Shown in pieces: positions 19,701 to 28,400 of a stretch of 43,272 bases of DNA. A program made the position numbers and the translations under genes. The notes under the pieces are model-generated. The model was not told the DNA's origin. It worked only from the letters and a program-made list of their open reading frames with translations, and made no database searches. Source of the DNA: Cymbomonas tetramitiformis (lineage: Eukaryota > Chlorophyta > Pyramimonadophyceae > Pyramimonadales > Pyramimonadaceae); contig LGRX02027213.1 of the NCBI GenBank assembly GCA_001247695.2, forward strand, positions 1-43,272, written 5' to 3'. Position 1 is the first letter of the stretch. Each line of letters opens with the position of its first letter.

Positions 19701-21503
19701 GACAACAAAATGGTCCCGGGACACCTTCCCTCGGGTACCAAAGGCCTGACCACTCTCTTTGTGTTCTCCAGACCCTTCAAACCAGACCCCTCAGCACCAT
19801 CCGGCACACGGCAGATCTTCAAAACCAGACTGTGTGCCAATGGTAAGCAGACATACGGCTACCTTCCGTGGGAGACCACCTGTACCACACCTCAGCTTTA
19901 TGCTTTCAGACTGGCCTTCATCTTCGGCAGCATCTTCAGTCTGAAGATGAGTCACTTCGATGTCTCCCAGGCCTTTATGAATGCTAAGCTGGATGTTCCA
20001 GTATGGGTATCATTTCCGGCTGGTTACACCTATCAGGGGTTCGGTGGTGCTTTACTGCACTATGCCCTGTACGGCCTTAAGGTGGCTGGTGCTTCCTGGC
20101 AGAGACTGGTTAAGGTATTCATGCTCAGCTTTATGTTCGGCGAGGTGACATTCAGGCAGTCCTCTCATGATGACTGCATATATTTCATCTACACTGACTT
20201 GGTTAAGGCCATGTGTGTTGTCTATGTGGATGACTTCATTCTGGTCGCCAGTACAGAGCTTGAGGATGCCTTCTGGGCAGCTTTCAGAGCCAGGTTTCTG
20301 GCTAAGCATCTCGGAGAGGTCACATCAGTTCTCCAGATGCGGGTCAGGCAGGATCAGGCTGGTATCTACCTTTGCCAGTCCAGACAGATCAAGGACTTAA
20401 TGGCCAACAACAACATCACAGCTCATTCCTTCAGAACACCTATGGACCCGAAGCTCATCATCAAGAAACCAGCAGATCCAGACTTATCCCTTGTCCCCAG
20501 TTACAGATCCATCCTTGGCTCACTGCTATGGCTGGCCCGTGGCTCACGACCTGACTGCTACTATCCCGTAATCTATCTGGCTCAGTTTGTATCATGCCCT
20601 TCTGAGGAGTCTATGAAGGCTCTGATCAGAATTGCGCAGTATATGGACAGCACGGCACATTATTCTCTGGCATTTTACTATCCCGAGACTCCGGTCAAGG
20701 TCATCACCATGTTCTGTTATTCAGATGCTGACCTGGCTAGGGACTTAGAGAATGATGCCCGGTCTTATTCTGGCTCCGTGATATTCCTGGCTGGTATGAT
20801 ACTGCAGTGGCATTCAGGGAGGCAGACCATCACTGAGGTCTCCTCCACAGGGTCAGAGTATGTTGCAGCCAGTACGGCAGCACAGCGGTTGGTATCACTG
20901 ATGTTTATGCTCACTGAGATATTTGGTTCTATCACTCACCGTATTGATTCCCAGCAGCCCCTTGATTCCGATCTTGACCATGCTATACAGTACCTTGACA
21001 GAGCAGCCACAGATATCCACTTTGACATGCCCTCCCTTCAGACTACCTCAGTGCTCAGGCGTCTGCTTGACAAACAAAACAAGCCAGCAGACGGTCTGAC
21101 CTCAGTCCGCCCAAACTCCCCTACAATTCCCGATGAACTCAGTACAGATGAAATCACCCCCCTCAAGTTCCAGAACAACAGAAACAGAGAATATATCAGC
21201 TCAGCTCAGCCCCGCCTGGAGTTACCTATTCCTCTGCTGCTGGATAATGATGCATGCAGATCTATTGTCGAGCATCACCTCCTCTCCGAGAAGGTGAAGC
21301 ATGTGATTATCAGATATCATGTCCTCCGAGACTTTGTCAGACTGAACTGGATTCGGTGTGCCAGAGTCCCATCAGCTCGGAACCTGGCAGACCCTTACAC
21401 CAAGCCAGTTCCTCCAGTCAAGGACATGCAGCCATACTTCATTCAGATGTTCCAGCAATATATGGCCATGGGTAAGGCTCAGGCTGCAGTTATTCAGAAA
21501 TGA
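13704..21503 (+). CDS. Ty1/copia gag-pol polyprotein
   Basis: The frame opens upstream (ATG at 13659), but the ATG at 13704 (context CAAAATGTCC) precedes the more gag-like sequence and is preferred. Residues are numbered from 13659. Gag-like region ~16-350; basic Gly/Lys tract ~360-385; zinc knuckle CWTCGSKGHRAADC 397-410; long Ser/Pro/Thr/His spacer 410-1110 with hydrophobic segments near 860-880 and 1021-1041; protease DSGA at 1124; integrase His/Cys region (HDALGHAS ... CSQWCAVC), then D1525, D1601 and E1637, spaced exactly as DD35E; reverse transcriptase with D2101 and YVDD 2189-2192; RNase H with D2356, E2400 and D2529. The protein copies element RNA into DNA and integrates it. At ~2600 residues it is far longer than typical copia polyproteins (about 1300-1500). 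All key catalytic residues are present. Confidence 0.96.
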   Translation: MSSTPFATPPVLPRRLLTHPPGARKRQLKFGALNGTPTPADAPDTSELSVCNNLAWELLRKPAEFDALLSVIKGKCVEPGESAKTWKFTSSEKNSRLLLDILVEQLDSRLTLVHPKMALMFDLQNHGLEVPKKANLLLLELLQSLCAGDALRVLRKADRLFPGDGKIALVHLVRHVVPDHEEFSAADFLFAGDRVDLRAGQDPADYIDVFQTSLDTVESDLGPGCTVTISEKARIALFLRRICPVFYKAVHDSYTEEKLDADSSLSLLTCFRETRAVHRNAGTKPKSPLTAAFYNDAGSHHGGSRGAHGRRGVSDRTPSRPYIPPRRTNPFKGFGSGYRAGVFPRKGGKTGGKGKQKTGKGKGKGKSRVVFDRQTQQFRGECWTCGSKGHRAADCPKLMSAHAFHLDPKLLAEHARTEILAAQFQTAYEESEQALESFCLLHGTPAVVGYQEDSCSDSESEESSHSASQEHGNSDESDDDGDWDGLSEAQQQEWDRLQEHAEAKFQKFCAQSEKVSLSLGRVHFGMFRTGTEQKACDPFPTPPYLLPDIPASAPVPAQHDAPLEVSQHSPQSTAAVVLACCREYHSGQTQQTPHGSALVDHAPQDRADSSVVSARLFAAQCESLPSPVHHTHTVPALTETCSLFAGMTVVQGDSEDSDMHTAPAPTEHSSPHHTHSASLLREGSRSSAVPPPASPLSAPGKSLEQVHWERVWEEDYRSPTVCHGNLLPSKSSLGARGVAPLVTPPPPGPPDLLLSDAGSAVSVSPPASEHRVHTGGTDTAPNFNSINLGGRPTEGSLFPSFLQQCPPVPAPVHESLALTDDTHMSDTQAPPPPPRRVGRGGVSIFRCAFMSFALFTCFLASASAEALSAAAPVQGVWYGLTLCQPGGEMGGGKSSTAVSQYSQSVQSVQSVWSGDGGLSDGGLPDGGIGITPDWSATRQCSSGDGSGYSSGDGSGYSSGSDWYWQYDSGQHRHYGSPRGSDGSPPDSSAQICLLQALEKRRQRYRAVSALLLTAFLGIVLTCLYQSVYEEFLVEAHFEAGHHLSPISAVCSPVTQTPLYGAMQYVGDTALEMCTWFGLFCAPPSVIFSQDPMIHLYSITGSDTDGIVCDSGATGNITGSRHRITDLDTSRTISFSTVMAGPASRTDGTGTLRLIGRDILTGDIDEYSIPGCHFKHGAKTLLSTRVMLREGFSSPDFISMTYTHLDSGRTYSIIDDGTDYLWAEPESADVSFQAFQGNKKRHRSGDPSDWMWSNSQYSTWATTHGSPTATAKLGEPAFDVSCFGDSLPVGEGNNHPALQHYHSQNSIFSVQLTGYYFYANPPFTISILDRLFTKGNADFPLDPHNTVYFWIVPYMPSHRIWHKTCTMEVLHIWPTGTTGLFSYLERHTYTSTHPLTPAGSDGGPGRVFIDGTPFPICILYRDRHTPIRVSPPLELHDALGHASMTRILRLYDMPGVDLGRPQCSRAALASLTTCSQWCAVCATTGLKQKSAPSRDRLRTSQQQPARKWASDMTGPISPSGYNGHRYRIHFIDISTRYLFVFTVASKADYYVCLLRFIAYTRSLSYGIDELFLSTSTVSDTEMVLRTDCAPEMADAKCRAAYQQHGIVHQTSSPTVHTDNPYAENVTGILSRMIRSILTASGLDLSYWPLAAKHGALLWSITPHKEVVTTPIHTMTGHHFQYRRLRAFGAHCYVVMDSQQRNSRQPGISSKLQNRSWAGRMVGISMGSNAYKILDTSDGTVHLVGKPHWIPTYEHLGRSMSAFPDTMAADREADATFIRPSPFSETLDCTYAQIIEISSYYCTSDRQSYGCVLLSVPSRDNTWTDVVHYVKSTPDGTHYRHLLVYVAHYRKTVSVNEHYPIWTAVRARESRRHPSYGAIIISTDRGSSTPYGVIFEPTPESTYGWHMDLPATLVSFPSTHAAAFLPFSDDPSRDVRPEYIPQQYTSADSFIRSGPRDLVVHMFNISAPQLKPVHGVKQALSTPEAVQWQEAMDAEVAGLAADNKMVPGHLPSGTKGLTTLFVFSRPFKPDPSAPSGTRQIFKTRLCANGKQTYGYLPWETTCTTPQLYAFRLAFIFGSIFSLKMSHFDVSQAFMNAKLDVPVWVSFPAGYTYQGFGGALLHYALYGLKVAGASWQRLVKVFMLSFMFGEVTFRQSSHDDCIYFIYTDLVKAMCVVYVDDFILVASTELEDAFWAAFRARFLAKHLGEVTSVLQMRVRQDQAGIYLCQSRQIKDLMANNNITAHSFRTPMDPKLIIKKPADPDLSLVPSYRSILGSLLWLARGSRPDCYYPVIYLAQFVSCPSEESMKALIRIAQYMDSTAHYSLAFYYPETPVKVITMFCYSDADLARDLENDARSYSGSVIFLAGMILQWHSGRQTITEVSSTGSEYVAASTAAQRLVSLMFMLTEIFGSITHRIDSQQPLDSDLDHAIQYLDRAATDIHFDMPSLQTTSVLRRLLDKQNKPADGLTSVRPNSPTIPDELSTDEITPLKFQNNRNREYISSAQPRLELPIPLLLDNDACRSIVEHHLLSEKVKHVIIRYHVLRDFVRLNWIRCARVPSARNLADPYTKPVPPVKDMQPYFIQMFQQYMAMGKAQAAVIQK

Positions 21504-22177
21504 TTTACTGGTATTCAGAAAGCAGCAGCATGATCTGACTGTGAGTACCTTGCTTTCCTGTTTTCCTGTTTTGGGTTGTTTGTGTAGCTGACTGTGCTTT
21601 GCAGGTACTGGCCTATCTTCAAAATTACTTATGGCTGGTTACTTTGTGTTAGCTACTGTTTTCCTTAGAAATGAATCACTGTATTAGATAGAAAATGATG
21701 TGCACTCATTGATAGATTGTGTATATGGACATTGTATTCCGAGCTCACTCTATGGTATTTGCTACACTGCATTAGTCATGTATCCTTACAGTGTCTGTTC
21801 CGACCGTGAGCGCCACCGCTGCTGTCAGTCATGATCTCTCTCTTCATTCTCCCTCTGCAGTAAGTCTTTCCGGTGACGGGCGGATCTGGACCTGCTTCGG
21901 CACTCCTTATCCTAACCCTGACGAAGCACCCCGGATAGCTTGCAGCCACGGTGTGTGGACCTCCAGAGACATGACATATCACTATCCCCCGACAGCAGGG
22001 TGGCACCAGGAACAGATTACTGCCCGTGTCAGGACGTTGGGTCTACGGACCAGCTTTTCGGGGTTTTCAGCCCTGACACGGTGTGACTGCAGTTCCACCA
22101 TTTCCATCATCTTTCTGGATTTTGGTTCTGGCACTGGATTAGTGGCATGTATCTTGGTTTGATTGGTTATTGGTCTG
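21504..22177 (+). other. copia 3' untranslated region
   Basis: About 670 bp between the pol stop and the polypurine tract. The frame 21791-22162 is open for 123 codons, but its first codon is not ATG. GTGAGT near 21540 with TTTGCAG near 21605, and TCCTTACAG near 21790, resemble splice signals. A spliced accessory product is possible but unsupported. I recognise no domain. Confidence 0.4.
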
Positions 22178-22198
22178 ACCACCTCACTCGAGGTGGTG
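22178..22198 (+). other. copia polypurine tract within a hairpin
   Basis: GAGGTGGTG (22190-22198) directly abuts the 3' LTR and would prime plus-strand synthesis. It is the right arm of a perfect inverted repeat ACCACCTC (22178-22185)/GAGGTGGT (22190-22197) with a 4-base loop. Confidence 0.6.
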
Positions 22199-22527
22199 TG
22201 CTGGAGTTGACATTCAGTCCGAGCTCAGTCATCAGAGTTGTCATCACCGACCCGTCGTGACCGCTGTCATCACCGACCGACCTGACCGCTGTCATCACCG
22301 ATACGGCTCGACACCTCTGACTACCTCGCTGACCTGATTGTCACCTCCTCTGATCGAGTTCGGTTGTCACATGAGACAGAGCACACACTAGCTCATTTCG
22401 CATCACACTCAGCATACTAGAACTATATATTATATCTTCTGTATGTTGAGAGAGATTCTGAGTGCGAAACCCTGAGCGTTGCAGTGCTTCCTGTTTGACC
22501 TGTCTTGACTGACTGGGTCTTCTCGCA
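22199..22527 (+). repeat. 3' LTR of the copia element
   Basis: Same 329-bp sequence as the 5' LTR except for two transitions. It is followed by the GGAAA target duplication. The host sequence then resumes; 22533-22949 holds nothing I recognise. Confidence 0.97.
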
Positions 22528-22949
22528 GGAAATATTGTTTGATTGGATTTGATTGAAACCAACAAAAACAAACCAGCAGAGTAGCGATTCATGGGTTGTT
22601 GTGTGTGCCTGAAAGAAAAATGAACTGGCGGCCGAGCCAAGGAATATTTGATGCGTTGAATCCATAAAGCCGATTGTCGACAATGATTATGTGCTCAGAA
22701 CTGTCTCGATGTCACGCTTACCGTTGCGGTGAGCCAATGCGCAGTGGCATGCTACGATGCCATTATCGCGCTCGCGCAATGCGACAACATGAAGATCGTG
22801 TCTTCGGACCGATACACCGATTCCACTAGCTTTAGCACGCGAAAGCGGACGGTCCGGTGTTTTGGCGACAGTCTGATGGCGCTATATTTTGGGGGGAGTA
22901 AGAAAGTTACGTTTTGGGGAGTAAGAAATGTTTGCGTTTTCGGGAGTAT

Positions 22950-23329
22950 CGGGGGTATGACACTATGACAAGATGACATTATGACAGTACAGTAGTATGA
23001 TAGTACTGTATGACAGTCATCGTGTCAGTCCGTCGACGTGACATCTGAATCGAGAATGACGAATCGGAATTAGAAATGAGATCGGATCAGGAATTGAACG
23101 TTGGGCCGTGGTGTGACATCGGGTGCCGGGTGGTTGACCCTGTAGCCCGAGTGACGAGTGAATAAGTGGAGCACTTGAGAAGTGTTTAGCCTTCAGAACT
23201 CGGAACCGAACTATGGTTTGCACCTCAGTCTGGCCCTGATCCAGTATATTATAAAAACCGAATTGTGTACCTTTGCACGTTTCAATCAAAAACAGCATTC
23301 CGAGTATCTGTCGTAGTGCCCCTGGCACA
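22950..23329 (+). repeat. truncated LTR fragment of the element B family, opposite orientation
   Basis: From ~22950 to GGCACA at 23329 this matches, inverted, the promoter-proximal half of the LTR at 24599-25292. Shared features are the TATGACAG repeats, GTCGACGTRACATCTGAATC, the TATA-like CAGTATATTATAAAAA and the terminus CCCCTGGCACA. The left (TG) end is missing. It is noticeably diverged from the 24.6-25.3 kb copy, so it is an independent insertion remnant. Confidence 0.75.
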
Positions 23330-24598
23330 GGTGTTATCCCTCCGACACCGAAGAAATGTGGTCACTGTTGTGGTCTCTCCCTTACCCCGCTTCGGAATGA
23401 GGTTGAGAATTAGATAGCTACGCTCTACAACTTCTGGGAGCAATCTCCGATCCCCTTGAACCCGCCGTCACCAGCACTCTGTAGAACACGTCAGGGGTGA
23501 GTGCCCAACAAATGGGGACACTCACGCATGATGCGCTCCACTGTAGAACCCATTCTGCGTACTTTGGCTCCATTTGTTGGGGACTCGCATCAAGCCATAT
23601 GCGAATAATCATGCCTAGGACCCCAACGTGCCCTTTCAGTCCTAACCTCCTGCACTGCCCCCGAGAGTGTGTATGCTGACACCCGACGGGGACCAAGCCT
23701 AGAAGCAATGCATGCCCTTCCTCTCACCCATAGCCCAAGCATCTACTGTTCCCAAACCGTCCTCTGCGAGCAAAGTTTGGTCGGTACCCAAAGTATCAGG
23801 TACAGGTGTGTGTCCGACTTGCACGCCTGGGATATTCAATGAGTTTTGCTCCGCTCTCCTTGGTCATTGGATTGTTATTCTCCTTCCTACCAATCTCTTC
23901 CTCGGCTCTCCCCTTGACCTTCTGATAGGCCCCATGAGCACAAAACGTCTCCCGGATCGGGTCGATTCCATATGTCGATGAGCGCAGTTGTAATTCCCAT
24001 GGTACCTTTCGAGCAGGTAGTGCCTCTTGCGCATCACGCCGGAGTGGCCGGCCTTAGCTGCTGGGAGAGGCAGAGTGTGCTGGCATCCACACGCTGCGCC
24101 TTCCCTCCACTCCAGAGTGTCCCAAAAATGATTTCCTGCAACTTTTTCATGTGCCGTGGTATCCAATGTGGGCACATTGCAAATCAACGTGTGTTTAGAG
24201 CTTGCTGGAAACGGCTTCTGAAAATTGGTAGCAAGATGTGATTACATATTTGAACAAACTAGCTCGCTTTTGGGGAAACCAGCACCTACCGAGCTGAAAA
24301 TACACCTGCTCATAATGGCAATTGTAATTTTCAGACAGATGAGTGTAATCTTTCAATGACGAATTTCTTCAAGCAATTTATCCCAGAAGAACACTACTGC
24401 CTGCCTAACGGCCAGCGAATCAATGAATTAACCGTGTGTCATTGCATTATAAATATACCCGGAATATCATTAATTTTCTACCGCGGTGCGACTGCCCTGT
24501 GTTGTGGACCCGCTGTTTTCAGGTATATAATTCAGCACGGACATTTGCAAGTGTCGGCTAATGAAAAAACTAGCTAGATGTGGCAAACTTACTTCACC
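23330..24598. other. no gene recognised between inverted LTR copies
   Basis: 1.27 kb of mixed sequence. The longest frames (96 and 107 codons, minus strand) show no motif and use unconvincing starts. A small stem, GTGAGTGCCC paired with GGGGACACTCAC (about 23496-23525), is visible. Confidence 0.5.
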
Positions 24599-25292
24599 TG
24601 TGCCAGGGGCACGACGACAGATGCTCGGAGATATGTTTTTGATTGAACGTGCAAAGGTACACAATTCGGATTTTTATAATATACTGGATCAGGGCCAGAT
24701 TGAGGTACAAACGATAATTCGGTTCCGAGTTCTGAAGGCTAAACACTTCTCAAGTGCTCTACTTATTCACTCGTCACTCAAGTTGCAGGGTCAACCACCC
24801 GGCAGCCGATGTCACACTACGGCTCAACGTTCAATTCCCGATCCGATCTCATTTCTAATTCCGATTCGTCATTCTCGATTCAGATGTTACGTCGACGGAC
24901 TGACACGATGACTGCCACACAGTACTGTCATACTACTGTACTGTCATACTGTCATAGTGTCATACTGTCATACTGTCATACTGTCATAGCCCTGCCATCT
25001 GATATTCGATTTCATTGTCTTTTCCGACCCCGATGCGAATCTGACCATTCTTCGAGGGTCTGACTGAGTGCCACGATGACACCCCCCACAGTACTGTCAT
25101 ACTACTATAGTGTCATACTGTCATAGTGTCATAGTGTCATAGTGTCATACTGTCATACCCCGGACATCTGGTATTCATTCTCATCGTGATTTCAAGCCCA
25201 ATTTCACTGTCATCGTGCCAATCCCGGATTACCCCCGATGACACACATACGGACGCATAGGCATATCGGCTCACGCTGTGCCTCCGGGCACA
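24599..25292 (-). repeat. 3' LTR of element B
   Basis: Read on the minus strand it begins TGTGCCCGGAGG right after the polypurine tract and ends CCCCTGGCACA, giving TG...CA ends with a 6-bp inverted terminus TGTGCC/GGCACA. It is 694 bp. The upstream half contains two blocks of the 8-bp repeat TATGACAG and a partial internal duplication. The downstream half has CAGTATATTATAAAAA, a TATA-like promoter element. The flank on the outer side is TCACC; no matching duplication was found at the other end. Confidence 0.8.
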
Positions 25293-25309
25293 ACTCTCCC
25301 CCCCTTAGG
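25293..25309 (-). other. polypurine tract of element B
   Basis: On the minus strand, TAAGGGGGGGAGAGT directly precedes the LTR TG. A G-rich purine run in this position is the expected primer for plus-strand DNA synthesis. Confidence 0.8.
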
Positions 25310-25481
25310 AGTGGTCTACCTCCTGGGATCACTCCGCTAAGGTACCCATCTAAGTTCCAGTTCTTAGGTTTTCTGGTTCCTTGCTGTTTCCAGTTCTTAG
25401 GTTCTCTGGTTCCTCTTCGAGCATAGTTTGCCTGCCGCTACCAGGGCACCACTTTCAAGAAGAAAGGGTGCCACTTGGAAT

Positions 25482-28400
25482 CTAAAGCGGGTCTTCAGTG
25501 TCGCGGAGGCGTAAATGTCGGAAAAGTTGTCGTAGCAGGAGTGCTGGCACGGGATATACACTCGCGGATCGACCTGCTCCAGGCTGCTGCGGGTGAGGTC
25601 CAAGCTGAGCAGTCTCTGGATGAGCACCGGTTGCCCATCTGCACGCACACGGTGTTGAAGTAGTACAGCGTAGCAGGGGCGAGGGTGGTGCTGAGTTCGT
25701 CCATATGCAGGTGGGTTTCATGTACTGCGTACCGTACATGCAGTAGGTACACACCAGTGGTGGGGGAAGCTGGCGCATCATAGGGCGAAGCCGTAGCGCG
25801 TTAGGGAAGCGACCTCTGGGGTTTTCCATGAACCAATGTTTTGGCTCTAGGTAGTCAATGATCTGCAATGCTCGTCGTACGTTTTTGTCAGCCTGGGGAA
25901 GGTCAGGGGGTCCACCAGTGGTGCGCGCTTGACTGTACTGCCTGCAGGGGGGACTTGCCCAAACAACATCGAAGAATCCAGGCGGGTATTGTTTGTAGTT
26001 CCATTGTAGGATGTCACACACATGAGTGGGTTGCCAGATATGCCCGGAGTCGAGGGTCACTACTGAGGCGGAGGGGAAGCAATTCAGGAATTCCCTCTCT
26101 ACTGAGCCAGTACCGCTGAAAAGTACGAGAATCCTGGGCGTGCGGGTTGTTTTTGTCTGTAATGCCAGCAGCTCTGTCACCAGTGCCAGCGACCCATCTT
26201 CCACGCGCTCTTGGCGTTCCCACGGCAGGGGGATATCATCTTCCATCTGTTCGAGCTGGTCCAGTTCATCGCAGGGATTAGTGATGAGGTGGGCCAGTGT
26301 CATTCCGGCTTGAGCGGAGTGACGGCCACGCTGCTCGCGTCGCCGAGTGGCTTCGTCGCGGACTTGCGCTTCCATGTGCAGTCTCGCGTGCTCGAATTCA
26401 CGAAGTTGTTGAAGTGGACTTCCGCGTTCAAGTTTGTCACGCGTCCTCCATTGGTCGTGAGCTTTGGAGTAGCCAGTCCAGCGAACCTTCCACTCTTCCA
26501 CCTCCTTTCCTCGAACAGACCGTACTCGACGTGCAAGGATGCGCTCAACGTGTGCTTCCTTCTGACCGTCCACTACCACTTCTTCAGGTACTGCTAGGTG
26601 ATCGCGTGCGGCAAAAGCATCTTGACCGCTGGTGTACGGTTTGAGGCGATGTTGAGCGAACACGTCGTGAATCCGCCAGTGAGGAGGGAGGCGTAGGCGG
26701 TAGGCTACTGGAGCTCCTCTGTCGGCCTCTGGCATGGTCATCTGTACATCGCTGAAGAAGCGTTCGGTCACGGGAACTGGTCCATGCCAGCGCTTGGTCA
26801 GCTTCCTACAGATGGAGCGATCCATCACCTTCTCCGTAAGGTGTTTCGCCTCTATCCAGACCAGATCTCCAACAGCATACTCCCGCTGCCCGTGCCTGCG
26901 ATCAAACTGTTCGCGCTGTCGTTGTTGAGCCAGCTCTAACCGCTGTCTGGCGTCCCGCAGCTGCGACGAAAATTTCACAGCCACTTCGTGTGCGGTGCCT
27001 ACTCCCCCAGTTCGTCGTCCGGCGGTGGACTGTGCGGCCTCCAGGAAAAGGTCCAACTGCGACAGCGGCGAGAACCCGAACACCAGTTCAAATGGCGTGA
27101 AGCCAGTAGATTCACTCCTGGAGTCATTGATCGCGAACTCCACGTTAGTGGTGAACAGATCCCAGTCTTCCACATTGGCGTCTACAAAGGACCTGAGCAT
27201 GTCCTCAATAACCCTGTTGCTGTGTTCTGCCTGGCCGTCAGATCGAAGGTTGTACGGCGTGGTACGAGCCACTTTCACACCCATCAGTCTCATGAGTTCC
27301 TGCCAGAAAGCATCTTGAAACCGTGGGTCACGATCAGAGACAATCTTCATAGGCGCGCCATGTAAGCGCCACACCGAGTCAAAGTAGATTCTGGCCACCA
27401 CAGCTGCGGAGCTGTCGCCGAAGTTCATCGGCACAACGTGGACCATCTTCGTTAGCTTGCAGGTGAAGGCCACGAAAGCGTCATTGCCTCTCTCTGACAC
27501 CGGCAGGCCGGTGACGAAGTCCACCGCGACATCCTGCCATGGCCTGTTCGGGATGCTGTGAGGGTTTAGCAACCCATCCGGGTAAGTTCCCCGCGGCCTC
27601 ACTGACTGGCACACTGCGCAGGATGCAACCCAGGTGCCCACATCTTCCGCGGCACCACGCCAATAGAAGCGTCGCAGCACCCTCTCCAGAGTCTTGTCTC
27701 GCCCATTGTGACCTGAGGACAATGACTCATGAGCATGGCGAATCACTACTTCTCGAAGTGGAGAGTCCTCCCCCAGCACCAACTGATATCTCCCTGCTGC
27801 GGTCCTCCAAACCACTTCACCCACTAGTCTGAAGTCTTGTAGGCATTGGTGTGGTGCCGCCTTCACCTTCTCTCTTAGTGAACGAAGTGTCCCCTCTCGG
27901 GTGTACTCCGCTTTCAACGCGCGCAGGAACTTTGAGTCCGATTGCTGGGAGGCTGCGTCTCTGAAGTCTGCCGCCTCACATGTCCTTATCACAGCGGGGG
28001 CTGTTCGCGGATGCCTCACGCGTGCTGGTTGTGGTTTGGCGGGAGGGGCGTGCACTATCAGAACAGGCCAGCGAAGGTCGAAGGCTCTCCCATTTGGGTT
28101 CTCGAAGAACTGGTTGGGCTCGCCCTTGTCATCGTGAGTAGGGATGACCTCCACAATCTGCATATTGGCCTTTCTGAAAAGTTTGCGCCACGCGGGGAGC
28201 TTGGACTGGTGATCTGGTAGAACGAAAACTGCTGAGGTGTTATCTGGGTCTGCCTTCCATTCTGCGATATACTTGTTCAAGATCGCCTCCACAGTAATGC
28301 ACTTGGAGTTGTATGGAGGGTTACACCAAACCCGAAGGCCCCTCCATTTCTCTGAAAGGCAGTCTGTCCAGAATCTATCCGCCTGTCTGTTGCGGCCGCC

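Larger units (their letters stand above)
12943..22527 (+). mobile_element. complete Ty1/copia LTR retrotransposon (9585 bp)
   Basis: Both LTRs are 329 bp with TG...CA ends and differ at only two positions. The 5-bp sequence GGAAA is duplicated at 12938-12942 and 22528-22532, the expected target-site duplication. One uninterrupted gag-pol frame encodes, in order, zinc knuckle, protease, integrase, reverse transcriptase and RNase H. Integrase before reverse transcriptase defines Ty1/copia. Near-identical LTRs and an intact frame mean a recent insertion that may still be active. At ~9.6 kb it is long for a copia element, because of an enlarged region between gag and protease and long untranslated ends. 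Confidence 0.97.

Noticed and set aside
23325..24598. Shared CACAGGTG at the ends of the inverted LTR copies as a target duplication of one element
   Set aside because: The copies are inverted, diverged and one is truncated. Four matching bases outside the termini are easily chance.
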